A stretch of 14,269 bases of DNA from Pedobacter sp. (GTDB lineage: Bacteria; Bacteroidota; Bacteroidia; Sphingobacteriales; Sphingobacteriaceae): the NCBI GenBank assembly GCA_030149995.1, contig JASLGV010000125.1:1-14269 (forward strand), written 5' to 3'. Shown here one piece after another: positions 8,013-14,269 of this stretch. Positions within the stretch are counted from its first letter, which is position 1. Every line of letters starts with the position of its first letter. The translations under genes and the position numbers were made by a program. The notes under the pieces were generated by a model. It saw only the letters and a program-made list of their open reading frames with translations. It was not told the origin of the DNA and made no database searches.

Positions 8013-8052
8013 ATACCATTCTATTCAAATAGAATGGTATTTTTGTTTTTTA
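8013..8052 (+). promoter_or_regulatory. Terminator-like hairpin directly upstream of tatC
   Basis: Thirteen base pairs form a perfect stem, ATACCATTCTATT (8013-8025) with AATAGAATGGTAT (8028-8040). The tail TTTTTGTTTTTTAT (8040-8053) runs up to the tatC ATG at 8054. Stem plus T-tail is the shape of an intrinsic terminator, yet it fills the tatC leader. It could be an attenuator, a terminator catching readthrough from accC, or a stabilising 5' stem-loop. The structure is certain; the role is not. Confidence 0.6.
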
Positions 8053-8053
8053 T

Positions 8054-8941
8054 ATGAGCAACAATAAAGAAAGAGAGCCCCTTTTAAAAACGATTAGCAA
8101 CAAAGGCAAAAGCTTAGAAGCCGAAATGTCTTTTTTTGATCACATCGATGTTCTGCGCAAACACTTAATCAGGTCTGTAATTGCCATTGCAATCTTTACG
8201 GGCGTTGCTTTTTACTATTACGATATCCTGTTGGATGATATTATTTTCGGCCCGAAGAAACCTGATTTCTGGACCTACCGGATGATGTGCAGGCTGGTCG
8301 AAAAATTCCCTTCACTTGGCCAGGATATGTGTATCACCAAAATTAACGGCAGAATCATCAATACCGAGATGGCCGGACAGTTTAACTTACAGCTTAACTC
8401 TTGCGTAATGGCCGGAATTATCCTCGGCATCCCTTACCTTCTTTGGGAAATCTGGCGTTTTATTAAACCCGCCCTACACGAAAACGAGCGTAAGTCTGCC
8501 AGTGGATTTGTATTCTTTGCTTCCCTGTTATTTGGCATTGGTATCCTTTTCGGTTACTTTATTGTTTGCCCGCTATCCGTTAATTTCTTAACCGGCTATA
8601 CCGTTAGTACCGAAATTGAAAATACCTTTACAATCGATTCATATCTTTCGTCTGTTGCCACCCTTACACTCGGAACAGGGATTATCTTCGAATTGCCAAT
8701 CATTATTTTTATCCTGTCGAAGCTGGGTTTAATGACCCCAAAACTGATGCGTTCGAGCAGAAGATATGCTGTTGTGATTATCCTGATTATTGCGGCTATT
8801 GTAACGCCAACACCAGATATTATGACCATGCTGATTGTTGCCACGCCACTTTTCCTCCTGTACGAGCTGAGTATTTTCATCTCTGCATACATTGAGAGAA
8901 AGAAGGTCAAAGCGCAGGCCGCATTTTATGGCAAAAAATAG
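8054..8941 (+). CDS. tatC: Sec-independent (Tat) translocase subunit TatC
   Basis: TatC is the inner-membrane receptor for twin-arginine signal peptides and, with TatA-type subunits (none in this window), exports folded proteins. The 295 residues include six membrane segments, near 37-57, 110-133, 150-178, 197-220, 235-250 and 258-279. Signatures are MSFFDHIDVLRKHLIRS (25-41), the FIKPALHENER loop (136-146) that helps form the signal-peptide site, IFELPII (211-217) and TPTPDIMT (251-258). A 24-residue Lys-rich cytoplasmic extension precedes the usual start. The first periplasmic loop (about 60-109) is long and contains C79 and C93, which could form a disulfide; this enlargement is a Bacteroidota trait as far as I recall. 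rpiB follows after 49 bases. Confidence 0.96.
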   Translation: MSNNKEREPLLKTISNKGKSLEAEMSFFDHIDVLRKHLIRSVIAIAIFTGVAFYYYDILLDDIIFGPKKPDFWTYRMMCRLVEKFPSLGQDMCITKINGRIINTEMAGQFNLQLNSCVMAGIILGIPYLLWEIWRFIKPALHENERKSASGFVFFASLLFGIGILFGYFIVCPLSVNFLTGYTVSTEIENTFTIDSYLSSVATLTLGTGIIFELPIIIFILSKLGLMTPKLMRSSRRYAVVIILIIAAIVTPTPDIMTMLIVATPLFLLYELSIFISAYIERKKVKAQAAFYGKK

Positions 8942-8979
8942 CTAACAAAAACATTACGAATACATTTTAGAATTCTGCC

Positions 8980-8987
8980 TAAATTTG
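8980..8987 (+). promoter_or_regulatory. Possible rpiB -7 box
   Basis: TAAATTTG matches the Bacteroidota consensus TAnnTTTG and ends three bases before the rpiB ATG at 8991. No TTTG-like -33 element is visible 17-21 bases upstream, so promoter status is uncertain. If used, transcription would start at or next to the ATG, giving a leaderless mRNA. Confidence 0.35.
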
Positions 8988-8990
8988 GCC

Positions 8991-9428
8991 ATGTCTGATA
9001 CAAAAATAAAAATTGCAATTGGTGCAGACCATGCAGGTTTTGATTATAAAGAAATTCTTAAAGATTTTCTCGCTGCGTACGAAGTGAAAGACTTTGGCAC
9101 GCATTCTACCGATTCTGTTGATTACCCGGATTTTGCCCATCCCGTAGCATCGGCAGTTGAGCAGGGCGATTTTACCTATGGCATATTACTTTGCGGTTCT
9201 GCAAATGGCGTAGCCATTACCGCCAATAAACACCAGCACATCCGCGCTGGCTTATGCTGGGAAAAAGAAGTAGCTTCGTTGGTCAGAAAACATAACGATG
9301 CAAATGTTTTATGTATCCCAGCCAGGTTTGTATCGGTTGAAGAGGCAAAAGAAATTACAGCTACTTTTTTAAATACCGAATTTGAAGGCGGACGCCATCA
9401 AAACAGGGTGGAAAAAATATCCTGCTAA
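8991..9428 (+). CDS. rpiB: Ribose 5-phosphate isomerase B
   Basis: RpiB interconverts ribose 5-phosphate and ribulose 5-phosphate in the non-oxidative pentose phosphate pathway (cytosol). From the ATG at 8991 the protein has 145 residues, normal for the RpiB/LacAB family. It shows GADHAGF (11-17) at the phosphate/substrate site, the catalytic Cys68 in LLCGSANGVAITANK, KHNDANVLCIPAR (100-112) and GGRHQNRV (133-140). A TTG six bases upstream (8985) is in frame, but it lies inside a TAnnTTTG box and adds only two residues, so the ATG is preferred. Some family members act on allose 6-phosphate; no allose genes are nearby. The peptidase gene follows after 30 bases. Confidence 0.95.
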   Translation: MSDTKIKIAIGADHAGFDYKEILKDFLAAYEVKDFGTHSTDSVDYPDFAHPVASAVEQGDFTYGILLCGSANGVAITANKHQHIRAGLCWEKEVASLVRKHNDANVLCIPARFVSVEEAKEITATFLNTEFEGGRHQNRVEKISC

Positions 9429-9458
9429 CTTAGAAGAAACTAACTCTAACTACTATAC

Positions 9459-11096
9459 ATGAATAAAAAATTTTTAACTCTTGGCTTAGCCTCCATACTG
9501 AGTATCGGGTGCTTTGCTCAAATTAAACCTCTTGTTCCAAACAAGGATGCCATAAAATTTGGAAAAGCCATAAATGAGAAAGATGCTTATAAACACTTAT
9601 CTATTTTAGCTTCTGATGAATTTGAAGGTCGCGAAACAGGTAAAAAAGGTGCCTGGATGGCCGCAGATTATATCCGCGATTATTTCAAATCAATTGGTTT
9701 AAAAGGTCCGGTAAACGGCAGCTATTTTCAAAACATCGACTTAGCAAACTTTACCATCACTGAAAGCATGCTGACCATCAACGGCCAGCCAAAAGAACTT
9801 TACAAAGATTATGTTATTACCACCAATGCGGTTGGTCTGAATGGCTTTACCTTCAGTGCAGACGATGTTGTATTTGCTGGTTATGGTATATCAAAAGATG
9901 GATATAACGACTTTGAAGGCTTAAATGTTGAAGGAAAAGTTGTTTTATTATTTGCTTCCGGCGATCCAACGGCTAAAGCGGGTGCTCCGGTAGATCGTCG
10001 TGCAGCCATGCTGGCAAGAGCAAGAAGATCAACTTTCCTGAATGATAATAAGGCAAAAGCTGTTATTCTAATCGATCCTTCTTTAGATAATTTATCAGAA
10101 GACCGCAAGGCTTCTTATGCAAGCGGGCAGGTGGTTATGCAAACAGAAGAAATCGTAGCCCGGATGAAAAAATTAAATCCGTTTACCACCATCAGCATTT
10201 CTACAGCAACAGCTAATGAGATTTTAAAAGTTGCCAACACCTCGGTTCAGGCACTTCAGAAAAAAATTACAGAAACTGTTAAGCCTGCTTCGCAAACCAT
10301 TAATGTAGCCCTTTCTGCAAGCGCTATGAAGAAATCAGCACCTGTACGTTGCGAAAATGTATTGGGATTCTTAGAAGGAAGCGATCCTTTGTTAAAGAAA
10401 GAAGTGTTGGTTTTAACCGGCCACTACGATCACATTGGTATTACACCGGAAGTAGACGGACCAGATAAAATAAACAACGGTGCAGATGATGATGGTTCAG
10501 GTACCACAGGTGTTTTGTTAATGGCAAAAGCTTTTGCCGATGCAAAAAAAGCAGGCAAAGGACCAAAACGCAGCATCTTATTTATGACCGTTGTTGGTGA
10601 GGAAAAAGGCCTTTGGGGATCTGACTGGTATTCACAGCACCCGGTATTCCCGCTTGAAAATACAATCGCCAATTTAAATACCGATATGATTGGTCGTATT
10701 GGAGAAGATTATCTTGGCAAACCAGATTCAGCAAACTATATCTATTCCATTGGATCAAACATGCTAAGCAGCGATCTGGGCCTTTTAAGCGAACAGGTTA
10801 ATGCTACTTATACCAAAATGAAACTGGATTATAAATACGACGATCCAAATGATCCTCAAAGCATCTACAAACGTTCTGACCACTACAATTTTGCTAAACA
10901 TGGCATTCCCATCATTTTCTATTATGATGGTATGCTGGAGCAGGATTACCACAGACCAGGTGATGAGATCAGTAAAATCAATTTTCCGTTGCTAACCAAG
11001 AGAGCACACCTAACCTATTACACAGCCTGGGAATTGGCCAATAAAGCCAAACGTCCGGTTGTTGACCGGGATGGAAAAGGAAACCCAAAGAAATAA
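9459..11096 (+). CDS. Secreted M28-family zinc aminopeptidase with PA domain
   Basis: This is a 545-residue exported metallopeptidase. A signal peptide (residues 1-20, KK then a hydrophobic core, likely cleaved before Q21 in CFAQ) sends it to the periplasm or outside. A protease-associated (PA) insert spans about 130-260, with VFAGYGI and LNVEGKVVLL. The M28 catalytic part (about 295-525) has the two-zinc set: H322 in GHYDHIG, D343 in GADDDGSG, general base E381 and ligand E382 in GEEKGLWGS, D409 in NTDMIG and H475 in SDHYNF. Such enzymes remove N-terminal residues from peptides; the substrate is unknown. It lies 30 bases after rpiB, probably in the same transcript, and is ended by the terminator at 11112-11140. 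The tail is basic (VDRDGKGNPKK) and lacks a recognisable type IX sorting domain. Confidence 0.92.
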   Translation: MNKKFLTLGLASILSIGCFAQIKPLVPNKDAIKFGKAINEKDAYKHLSILASDEFEGRETGKKGAWMAADYIRDYFKSIGLKGPVNGSYFQNIDLANFTITESMLTINGQPKELYKDYVITTNAVGLNGFTFSADDVVFAGYGISKDGYNDFEGLNVEGKVVLLFASGDPTAKAGAPVDRRAAMLARARRSTFLNDNKAKAVILIDPSLDNLSEDRKASYASGQVVMQTEEIVARMKKLNPFTTISISTATANEILKVANTSVQALQKKITETVKPASQTINVALSASAMKKSAPVRCENVLGFLEGSDPLLKKEVLVLTGHYDHIGITPEVDGPDKINNGADDDGSGTTGVLLMAKAFADAKKAGKGPKRSILFMTVVGEEKGLWGSDWYSQHPVFPLENTIANLNTDMIGRIGEDYLGKPDSANYIYSIGSNMLSSDLGLLSEQVNATYTKMKLDYKYDDPNDPQSIYKRSDHYNFAKHGIPIIFYYDGMLEQDYHRPGDEISKINFPLLTKRAHLTYYTAWELANKAKRPVVDRDGKGNPKK

Positions 11097-11111
11097 TAAA
11101 GTAAAATTATC

Positions 11112-11140
11112 AAAGCCCCAATCAACATTGGGGCTTTTTT
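11112..11140 (+). terminator. Intrinsic terminator after the M28 peptidase gene
   Basis: A perfect 11-base-pair stem, AAAGCCCCAAT (11112-11122) and ATTGGGGCTTT (11127-11137), has a CAAC loop and runs into TTTTTT (11135-11140). It lies 15 bases after the stop codon and separates this unit from lutB. Confidence 0.93.
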
Positions 11141-11152
11141 ATGCAAATTACT

Positions 11153-11181
11153 TTTGGCGGTAGCAGAATTTCATATCTTTG
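11153..11181 (+). promoter_or_regulatory. lutB promoter, predicted leaderless
   Basis: TTTG (11153-11156) and TATCTTTG (11174-11181) match the Bacteroidota -33 and -7 consensus exactly, with a 17-base spacer. The -7 box ends four bases before the lutB ATG at 11186, so the predicted transcription start falls at or very near the A of the start codon. It is the best promoter match in the window and sits 12 bases after the previous terminator. Confidence 0.75.
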
Positions 11182-11185
11182 AGTT

Positions 11186-12574
11186 ATGATCAAAACGGCG
11201 GCGGAATTTTTAGAAAAATCTGATGAAAAAGCGTTCGATTTACAGCATCGCGAAACCATAAATTACAACATCGGCAAATACAACGCCGCTGTTGAACGCG
11301 GATTATCAAAATTCGAAAACCTGGAAGCATCTAAAAAGAAAGCACATGTGGTAAAGTGGCGGGTAATGGAAAATTTAGATAAATTCCTGCCCGAATTTGA
11401 ATCGAACTTTCAGCGCAGGGGCGGTAAAGTAATCTGGGCAAATGATGCAGCAGAAGCGCAACAGGAGATCCTCCAGATTATTCAAAAGAACAATGCAAAA
11501 AAAGTAATCAAATCCAAATCCATGACCACCGAAGAAATTCATTTAAATGAATTTCTGCACGAACATGGTGTAGAATCACTGGAAAGTGATCTGGGCGAAT
11601 ACATTGTACAATTGCTGGGCCAAGCTCCCTACCATATTGTTACCCCCGCCATGCACCTGAGTGCGGCAGATATTGCCCGCTTATTTCATGAAAAATTTGG
11701 AACACCTATAGATGCCTCACCACCGCAACTGGTTCAAAAGGCAAGAGAATTACTCCGTAATAAATATCTGGAAGCAGATATTGGCATCAGTGGTGCTAAT
11801 TTTTTAATAGCCGATACGGGAAGTATTGCGCTGACCGAAAATGAAGGAAATGCCCGCTTAAGTACAACTTTCCCCAAAATACACATTGCTATTGTAGGCA
11901 TTGAGAAAGTAATTCCATCAATAGCCGATCTGGATTTATTCTGGCCTTTACTGGCTTCGCATGGAACCGGACAAAATCTGACCGTTTACAACAGCATTTT
12001 AAGCGGACCACGGCAGGCCAATGAAACAGATGGCCCCGAAGAAATGTATGTAATTCTTTTAGACAACGGCAGAACCGAATTATTGGCCCAGAAAGAGCAA
12101 AGACAAGGACTTTATTGTATTCGTTGCGGTGCATGCTTAAATGCCTGCCCGGTTTATAAGAATATCGGTGGGCATACCTATAACACTACCTACAGCGGTC
12201 CGATAGGATCGGTTATTACCCCGCATTTTAAAGGTATGGAAACCTTTAAACACCTTAGCTATGCATCCAGCCTTTGCGGTAAATGTACAGAGGTATGCCC
12301 GGTTAAAATAGATATACATAAAATGCTGCTGCTCAACAGACGGGATGCTACGGCTGCAAACGAAAATCCAAAATCAGAAACCATTGGCTGGAACATGTTT
12401 GGCCGTATGATGCTGAATAGAAAGTGGATAGATTTTTTCGGGGGCAGATTTAAAAACTTCCTTCTTAAAACCTTCTTTAAAAAGGCCTGGGGCAAACACC
12501 GCGACTTACCGGTGGTAGCGGATAAATCATTCGCCAAACAGTACGAAGCACATAAAAAAAATACCGATTCTTAA
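11186..12574 (+). CDS. lutB: LutB-family iron-sulfur protein of L-lactate oxidation
   Basis: LutB with LutA and LutC oxidises L-lactate to pyruvate in bacteria such as Bacillus. This 462-residue protein has an N-terminal LUD domain (about 65-290, including SKSMTTEEIHLNEF, GANFLIADTGSIALTENEGN and ASHGTGQN) and a ferredoxin-like segment. The first cluster motif is C311, C314, C317, C321 (CIRCGACLNACPVY). The second is C364, C367, C371 (CGKCTEVCPVKI), with three cysteines in this stretch. A basic C-terminal region follows. No signal peptide or membrane segment is seen, so it should act in the cytosol. lutA and lutC are not adjacent within the window: a peptidase lies upstream and an E1 dehydrogenase downstream. 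It has its own promoter. A role in lactate oxidation rests on family membership. Confidence 0.92.
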   Translation: MIKTAAEFLEKSDEKAFDLQHRETINYNIGKYNAAVERGLSKFENLEASKKKAHVVKWRVMENLDKFLPEFESNFQRRGGKVIWANDAAEAQQEILQIIQKNNAKKVIKSKSMTTEEIHLNEFLHEHGVESLESDLGEYIVQLLGQAPYHIVTPAMHLSAADIARLFHEKFGTPIDASPPQLVQKARELLRNKYLEADIGISGANFLIADTGSIALTENEGNARLSTTFPKIHIAIVGIEKVIPSIADLDLFWPLLASHGTGQNLTVYNSILSGPRQANETDGPEEMYVILLDNGRTELLAQKEQRQGLYCIRCGACLNACPVYKNIGGHTYNTTYSGPIGSVITPHFKGMETFKHLSYASSLCGKCTEVCPVKIDIHKMLLLNRRDATAANENPKSETIGWNMFGRMMLNRKWIDFFGGRFKNFLLKTFFKKAWGKHRDLPVVADKSFAKQYEAHKKNTDS

Positions 12575-12598
12575 GCTACAATTAAGGATATAATTTAA

Positions 12599-12617
12599 CA
12601 GCTGGTGGTACCGGCTG
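12599..12617 (+). other. Short GC-rich hairpin between lutB and the E1 gene
   Basis: CAGCTGGT (12599-12606) can pair with ACCGGCTG (12610-12617) over eight base pairs with one G-U wobble and a GGT loop. No T-run follows, so an intrinsic terminator is not supported. It lies 22 bases before the E1 start codon. It may be incidental. Confidence 0.25.
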
Positions 12618-12639
12618 ATAACCGATAACAACACCAAAT

Positions 12640-14269
12640 ATGGAATTTAACCGCGGTACCAGGGATCATAACCTGCTTGTAAAGCTGTATCAGAAACTTC
12701 TTTATCCCCGGATGATTGAAGATAAAATGCTAAAATTACTCAGACAGGGGCGTATTGGTAAGTGGTTTTCGGGAATTGGTCAGGAAGCCATCGCGGTGGG
12801 CTGTACTTTAGCCATGCAGGAGGAGGAATACATTTTACCCATGCACCGGAACCTGGGGGTATTTACTTCCAGAGAAATTCCATTAAAAAAGCTAATGGCC
12901 CAATGGCAGGGCAAGGTAACCGGCTTTACCAAAGGCCGCGACCGTTCTTTCCACTTTGGTACACAGGAACACAAAATCATAGGGATGATCTCCCATCTTG
13001 GTCCTCAAATGGCACTTGCCGATGGGATTGCCCTTGCAAATATACTGGCGCATAAAAAACATGCAACCCTTGTTTTTACCGGCGAAGGTGCCACCAGTGA
13101 GGGAGATTTCCACGAAGCGGTTAATGTTGCTGCTGTTTGGAACCTACCAGTTATTTTCATCATTGAAAACAACGGATACGGACTTTCCACACCTGTAAGC
13201 GAACAGTTTAAATGTAAAAATCTGGTTGATAAAGCCATCGGCTATGGTATTGAAGGTGTACAGATCGATGGAAATAATATCCTGGAAGTTTACGATACCA
13301 TTCATCGCATTGCAACAGATATACGCGAAAATCCCAGACCTGTACTGGTCGAATGCCTTACCTTTAGAATGCGTGGCCATGAAGAGGCTTCGGGTACCAA
13401 GTATGTTCCCCGGCAATTATTCGATATATGGGAACAAAAAGATCCGCTGCGTAACTATGAAAATTTCCTGTTAAGCGAAAATATTCTCACCGAACACGAC
13501 ATTGAAGATTTGAAAGCCGGGTATAAAAAAGCAATCGAACAAGAAGTTGAAGCAGCATTTAAAGAACCTGAACCCGTTTCAAATGCCGGTTTCGAGGAAG
13601 AAGATATGTACTCTCCTTATACACAGGAGGTCAAAACGCCATCAGGAAATACAACTGAAAAAAGATATCTCGACGCCATAACCGAAGGGCTGGATGAAGC
13701 CATGCAGAAATATGAGAACCTGGTAATCATGGGGCAGGATATTGCCGACTATGGGGGGGCTTTTAAAATTACCGACGGGTTTACCGAAAAATATGGCAAA
13801 GGGCGGGTCAGAAATACGCCTATTTGCGAATCTGCGATTGTAGGCACAGGACTTGGCCTTTCCATTAACGGTTATAAAGCTGTTGTTGAAATGCAGTTTG
13901 CAGATTTTGTTACCTGTGGGTTCAACCAGATTGTAAACAACCTGGCAAAAACCCATTACCGCTGGGGCGAAAAGGCCGATGTGGTGGTACGTATGCCAAC
14001 GGGTGCCGGCACAGGTGCAGGTCCTTTTCACTCGCAAAGTAATGAAGCCTGGTTTACCAAAACGCCGGGTTTAAAAGTGGTATATCCGGCTTTTCCGTCC
14101 GATGCAAAAGGACTGTTGCTGGCGGCCATCGAAGATCCCAATCCTGTTTTATATTTCGAGCATAAATATTTATACCGCAGCTTAACAGCACCCGTACCTG
14201 AAGGATATTTTACAACAGAAATAGGCAAAGCAGTAAAGCTTTCTACAGGCACTGATTTTTGCATCATCA
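12640..14269 (+). CDS. Fused E1 alpha/beta 2-oxoacid dehydrogenase (branched-chain type), 3' truncated by window edge
   Basis: This thiamine-diphosphate enzyme is the decarboxylating E1 of a 2-oxoacid dehydrogenase complex, probably acting on branched-chain 2-oxoacids and passing acyl groups to lipoyl-E2. The first 543 codons are visible, with no stop before the edge. The alpha part (about 12-310) has HRNLGVF (69-75), TKGRDRSFHFG (97-107) and the cofactor motif from G148 to N178, which begins GEG instead of GDG and ends ENNGYG. A linker (about 310-338) leads to the beta part, with GQDIADYGGAF (365-375), the E1-beta histidine H464 in GPFHSQSNEA and PSDAKGLLLAAI (486-497). The C-terminal transketolase-C domain lies mostly beyond the edge; such fusions are usually about 650-660 residues. 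The ATG at 12640 is preceded by an in-frame stop at 12619. It lies 65 bases after lutB and could share its transcript. The substrate is inferred from similarity. Confidence 0.9.
   Translation, partial: MEFNRGTRDHNLLVKLYQKLLYPRMIEDKMLKLLRQGRIGKWFSGIGQEAIAVGCTLAMQEEEYILPMHRNLGVFTSREIPLKKLMAQWQGKVTGFTKGRDRSFHFGTQEHKIIGMISHLGPQMALADGIALANILAHKKHATLVFTGEGATSEGDFHEAVNVAAVWNLPVIFIIENNGYGLSTPVSEQFKCKNLVDKAIGYGIEGVQIDGNNILEVYDTIHRIATDIRENPRPVLVECLTFRMRGHEEASGTKYVPRQLFDIWEQKDPLRNYENFLLSENILTEHDIEDLKAGYKKAIEQEVEAAFKEPEPVSNAGFEEEDMYSPYTQEVKTPSGNTTEKRYLDAITEGLDEAMQKYENLVIMGQDIADYGGAFKITDGFTEKYGKGRVRNTPICESAIVGTGLGLSINGYKAVVEMQFADFVTCGFNQIVNNLAKTHYRWGEKADVVVRMPTGAGTGAGPFHSQSNEAWFTKTPGLKVVYPAFPSDAKGLLLAAIEDPNPVLYFEHKYLYRSLTAPVPEGYFTTEIGKAVKLSTGTDFCII

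Noticed and set aside
8596..8910. Open frame of 104 codons on the - strand
   Set aside because: It is the antisense of the TatC membrane segments and has no independent start context or recognisable domain.
9459..9521. Lipoprotein signal for the M28 peptidase (Cys18)
   Set aside because: The residues before the cysteine (SIGC) lack the Leu-like residue expected at -3, and the CFAQ site fits ordinary signal peptidase cleavage better.
12762..13198. Short + strand open frames within the E1 gene
   Set aside because: They are out of frame with the clear E1 alpha domain, which reads without a stop from 12640 to the edge; they show no family motifs.
13642..14037. Open frame of 131 codons on the - strand
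   Set aside because: Antisense shadow of the E1 beta domain; the + strand frame carries all the conserved motifs.

Overview
The window looks like a chromosomal housekeeping segment of a Bacteroidota bacterium, most likely a Sphingobacteriaceae member of the Pedobacter type. The reasons are: a bL32 protein without zinc-ribbon cysteines; a TatC with an enlarged first periplasmic loop; fused E1-alpha/E1-beta 2-oxoacid dehydrogenase; Bacteroidota-style promoter boxes (TAnnTTTG); few Shine-Dalgarno sequences; and a moderate, even base composition. All recognised genes are on the + strand. No mobile element, CRISPR array, tRNA or rRNA was seen.

Layout. Positions 93-2791 hold pdxA (vitamin B6 synthesis), a MarC-family membrane protein and an SseA-type sulfurtransferase, closely spaced and probably co-transcribed. 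A 173-base gap with a good promoter leads into the conserved block DUF177/YceD, rpmF, plsX, fabH, accB, accC (2965-7823). This block joins a ribosomal protein to the start of fatty acid and phospholipid synthesis: AccB and AccC make malonyl-CoA with the carboxyltransferase, FabH starts chains, and PlsX passes acyl groups to phospholipid synthesis. The block ends at a strong intrinsic terminator (7847-7876). tatC, rpiB and a secreted M28-type peptidase follow (8054-11096) and end at a second clear terminator (11112-11140). The last part carries lutB, an iron-sulfur protein of lactate oxidation, with its own promoter, and the first 543 codons of a fused E1 2-oxoacid dehydrogenase that runs off the right edge.

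Most interest lies in the non-coding parts. Two consecutive stem-loops lie between accB and accC. A 13-bp terminator-like hairpin with a T-rich tail ends only about a dozen bases before the tatC start codon. At lutB, and possibly rpiB, the -7 box is so close to the ATG that the mRNA is predicted to be leaderless. Among the proteins, PdxA has Val where the family's N-terminal motif normally has Gly, and the E1 thiamine-diphosphate motif begins GEG rather than GDG. I found no convincing new multi-gene system; the gene content is conserved core metabolism.
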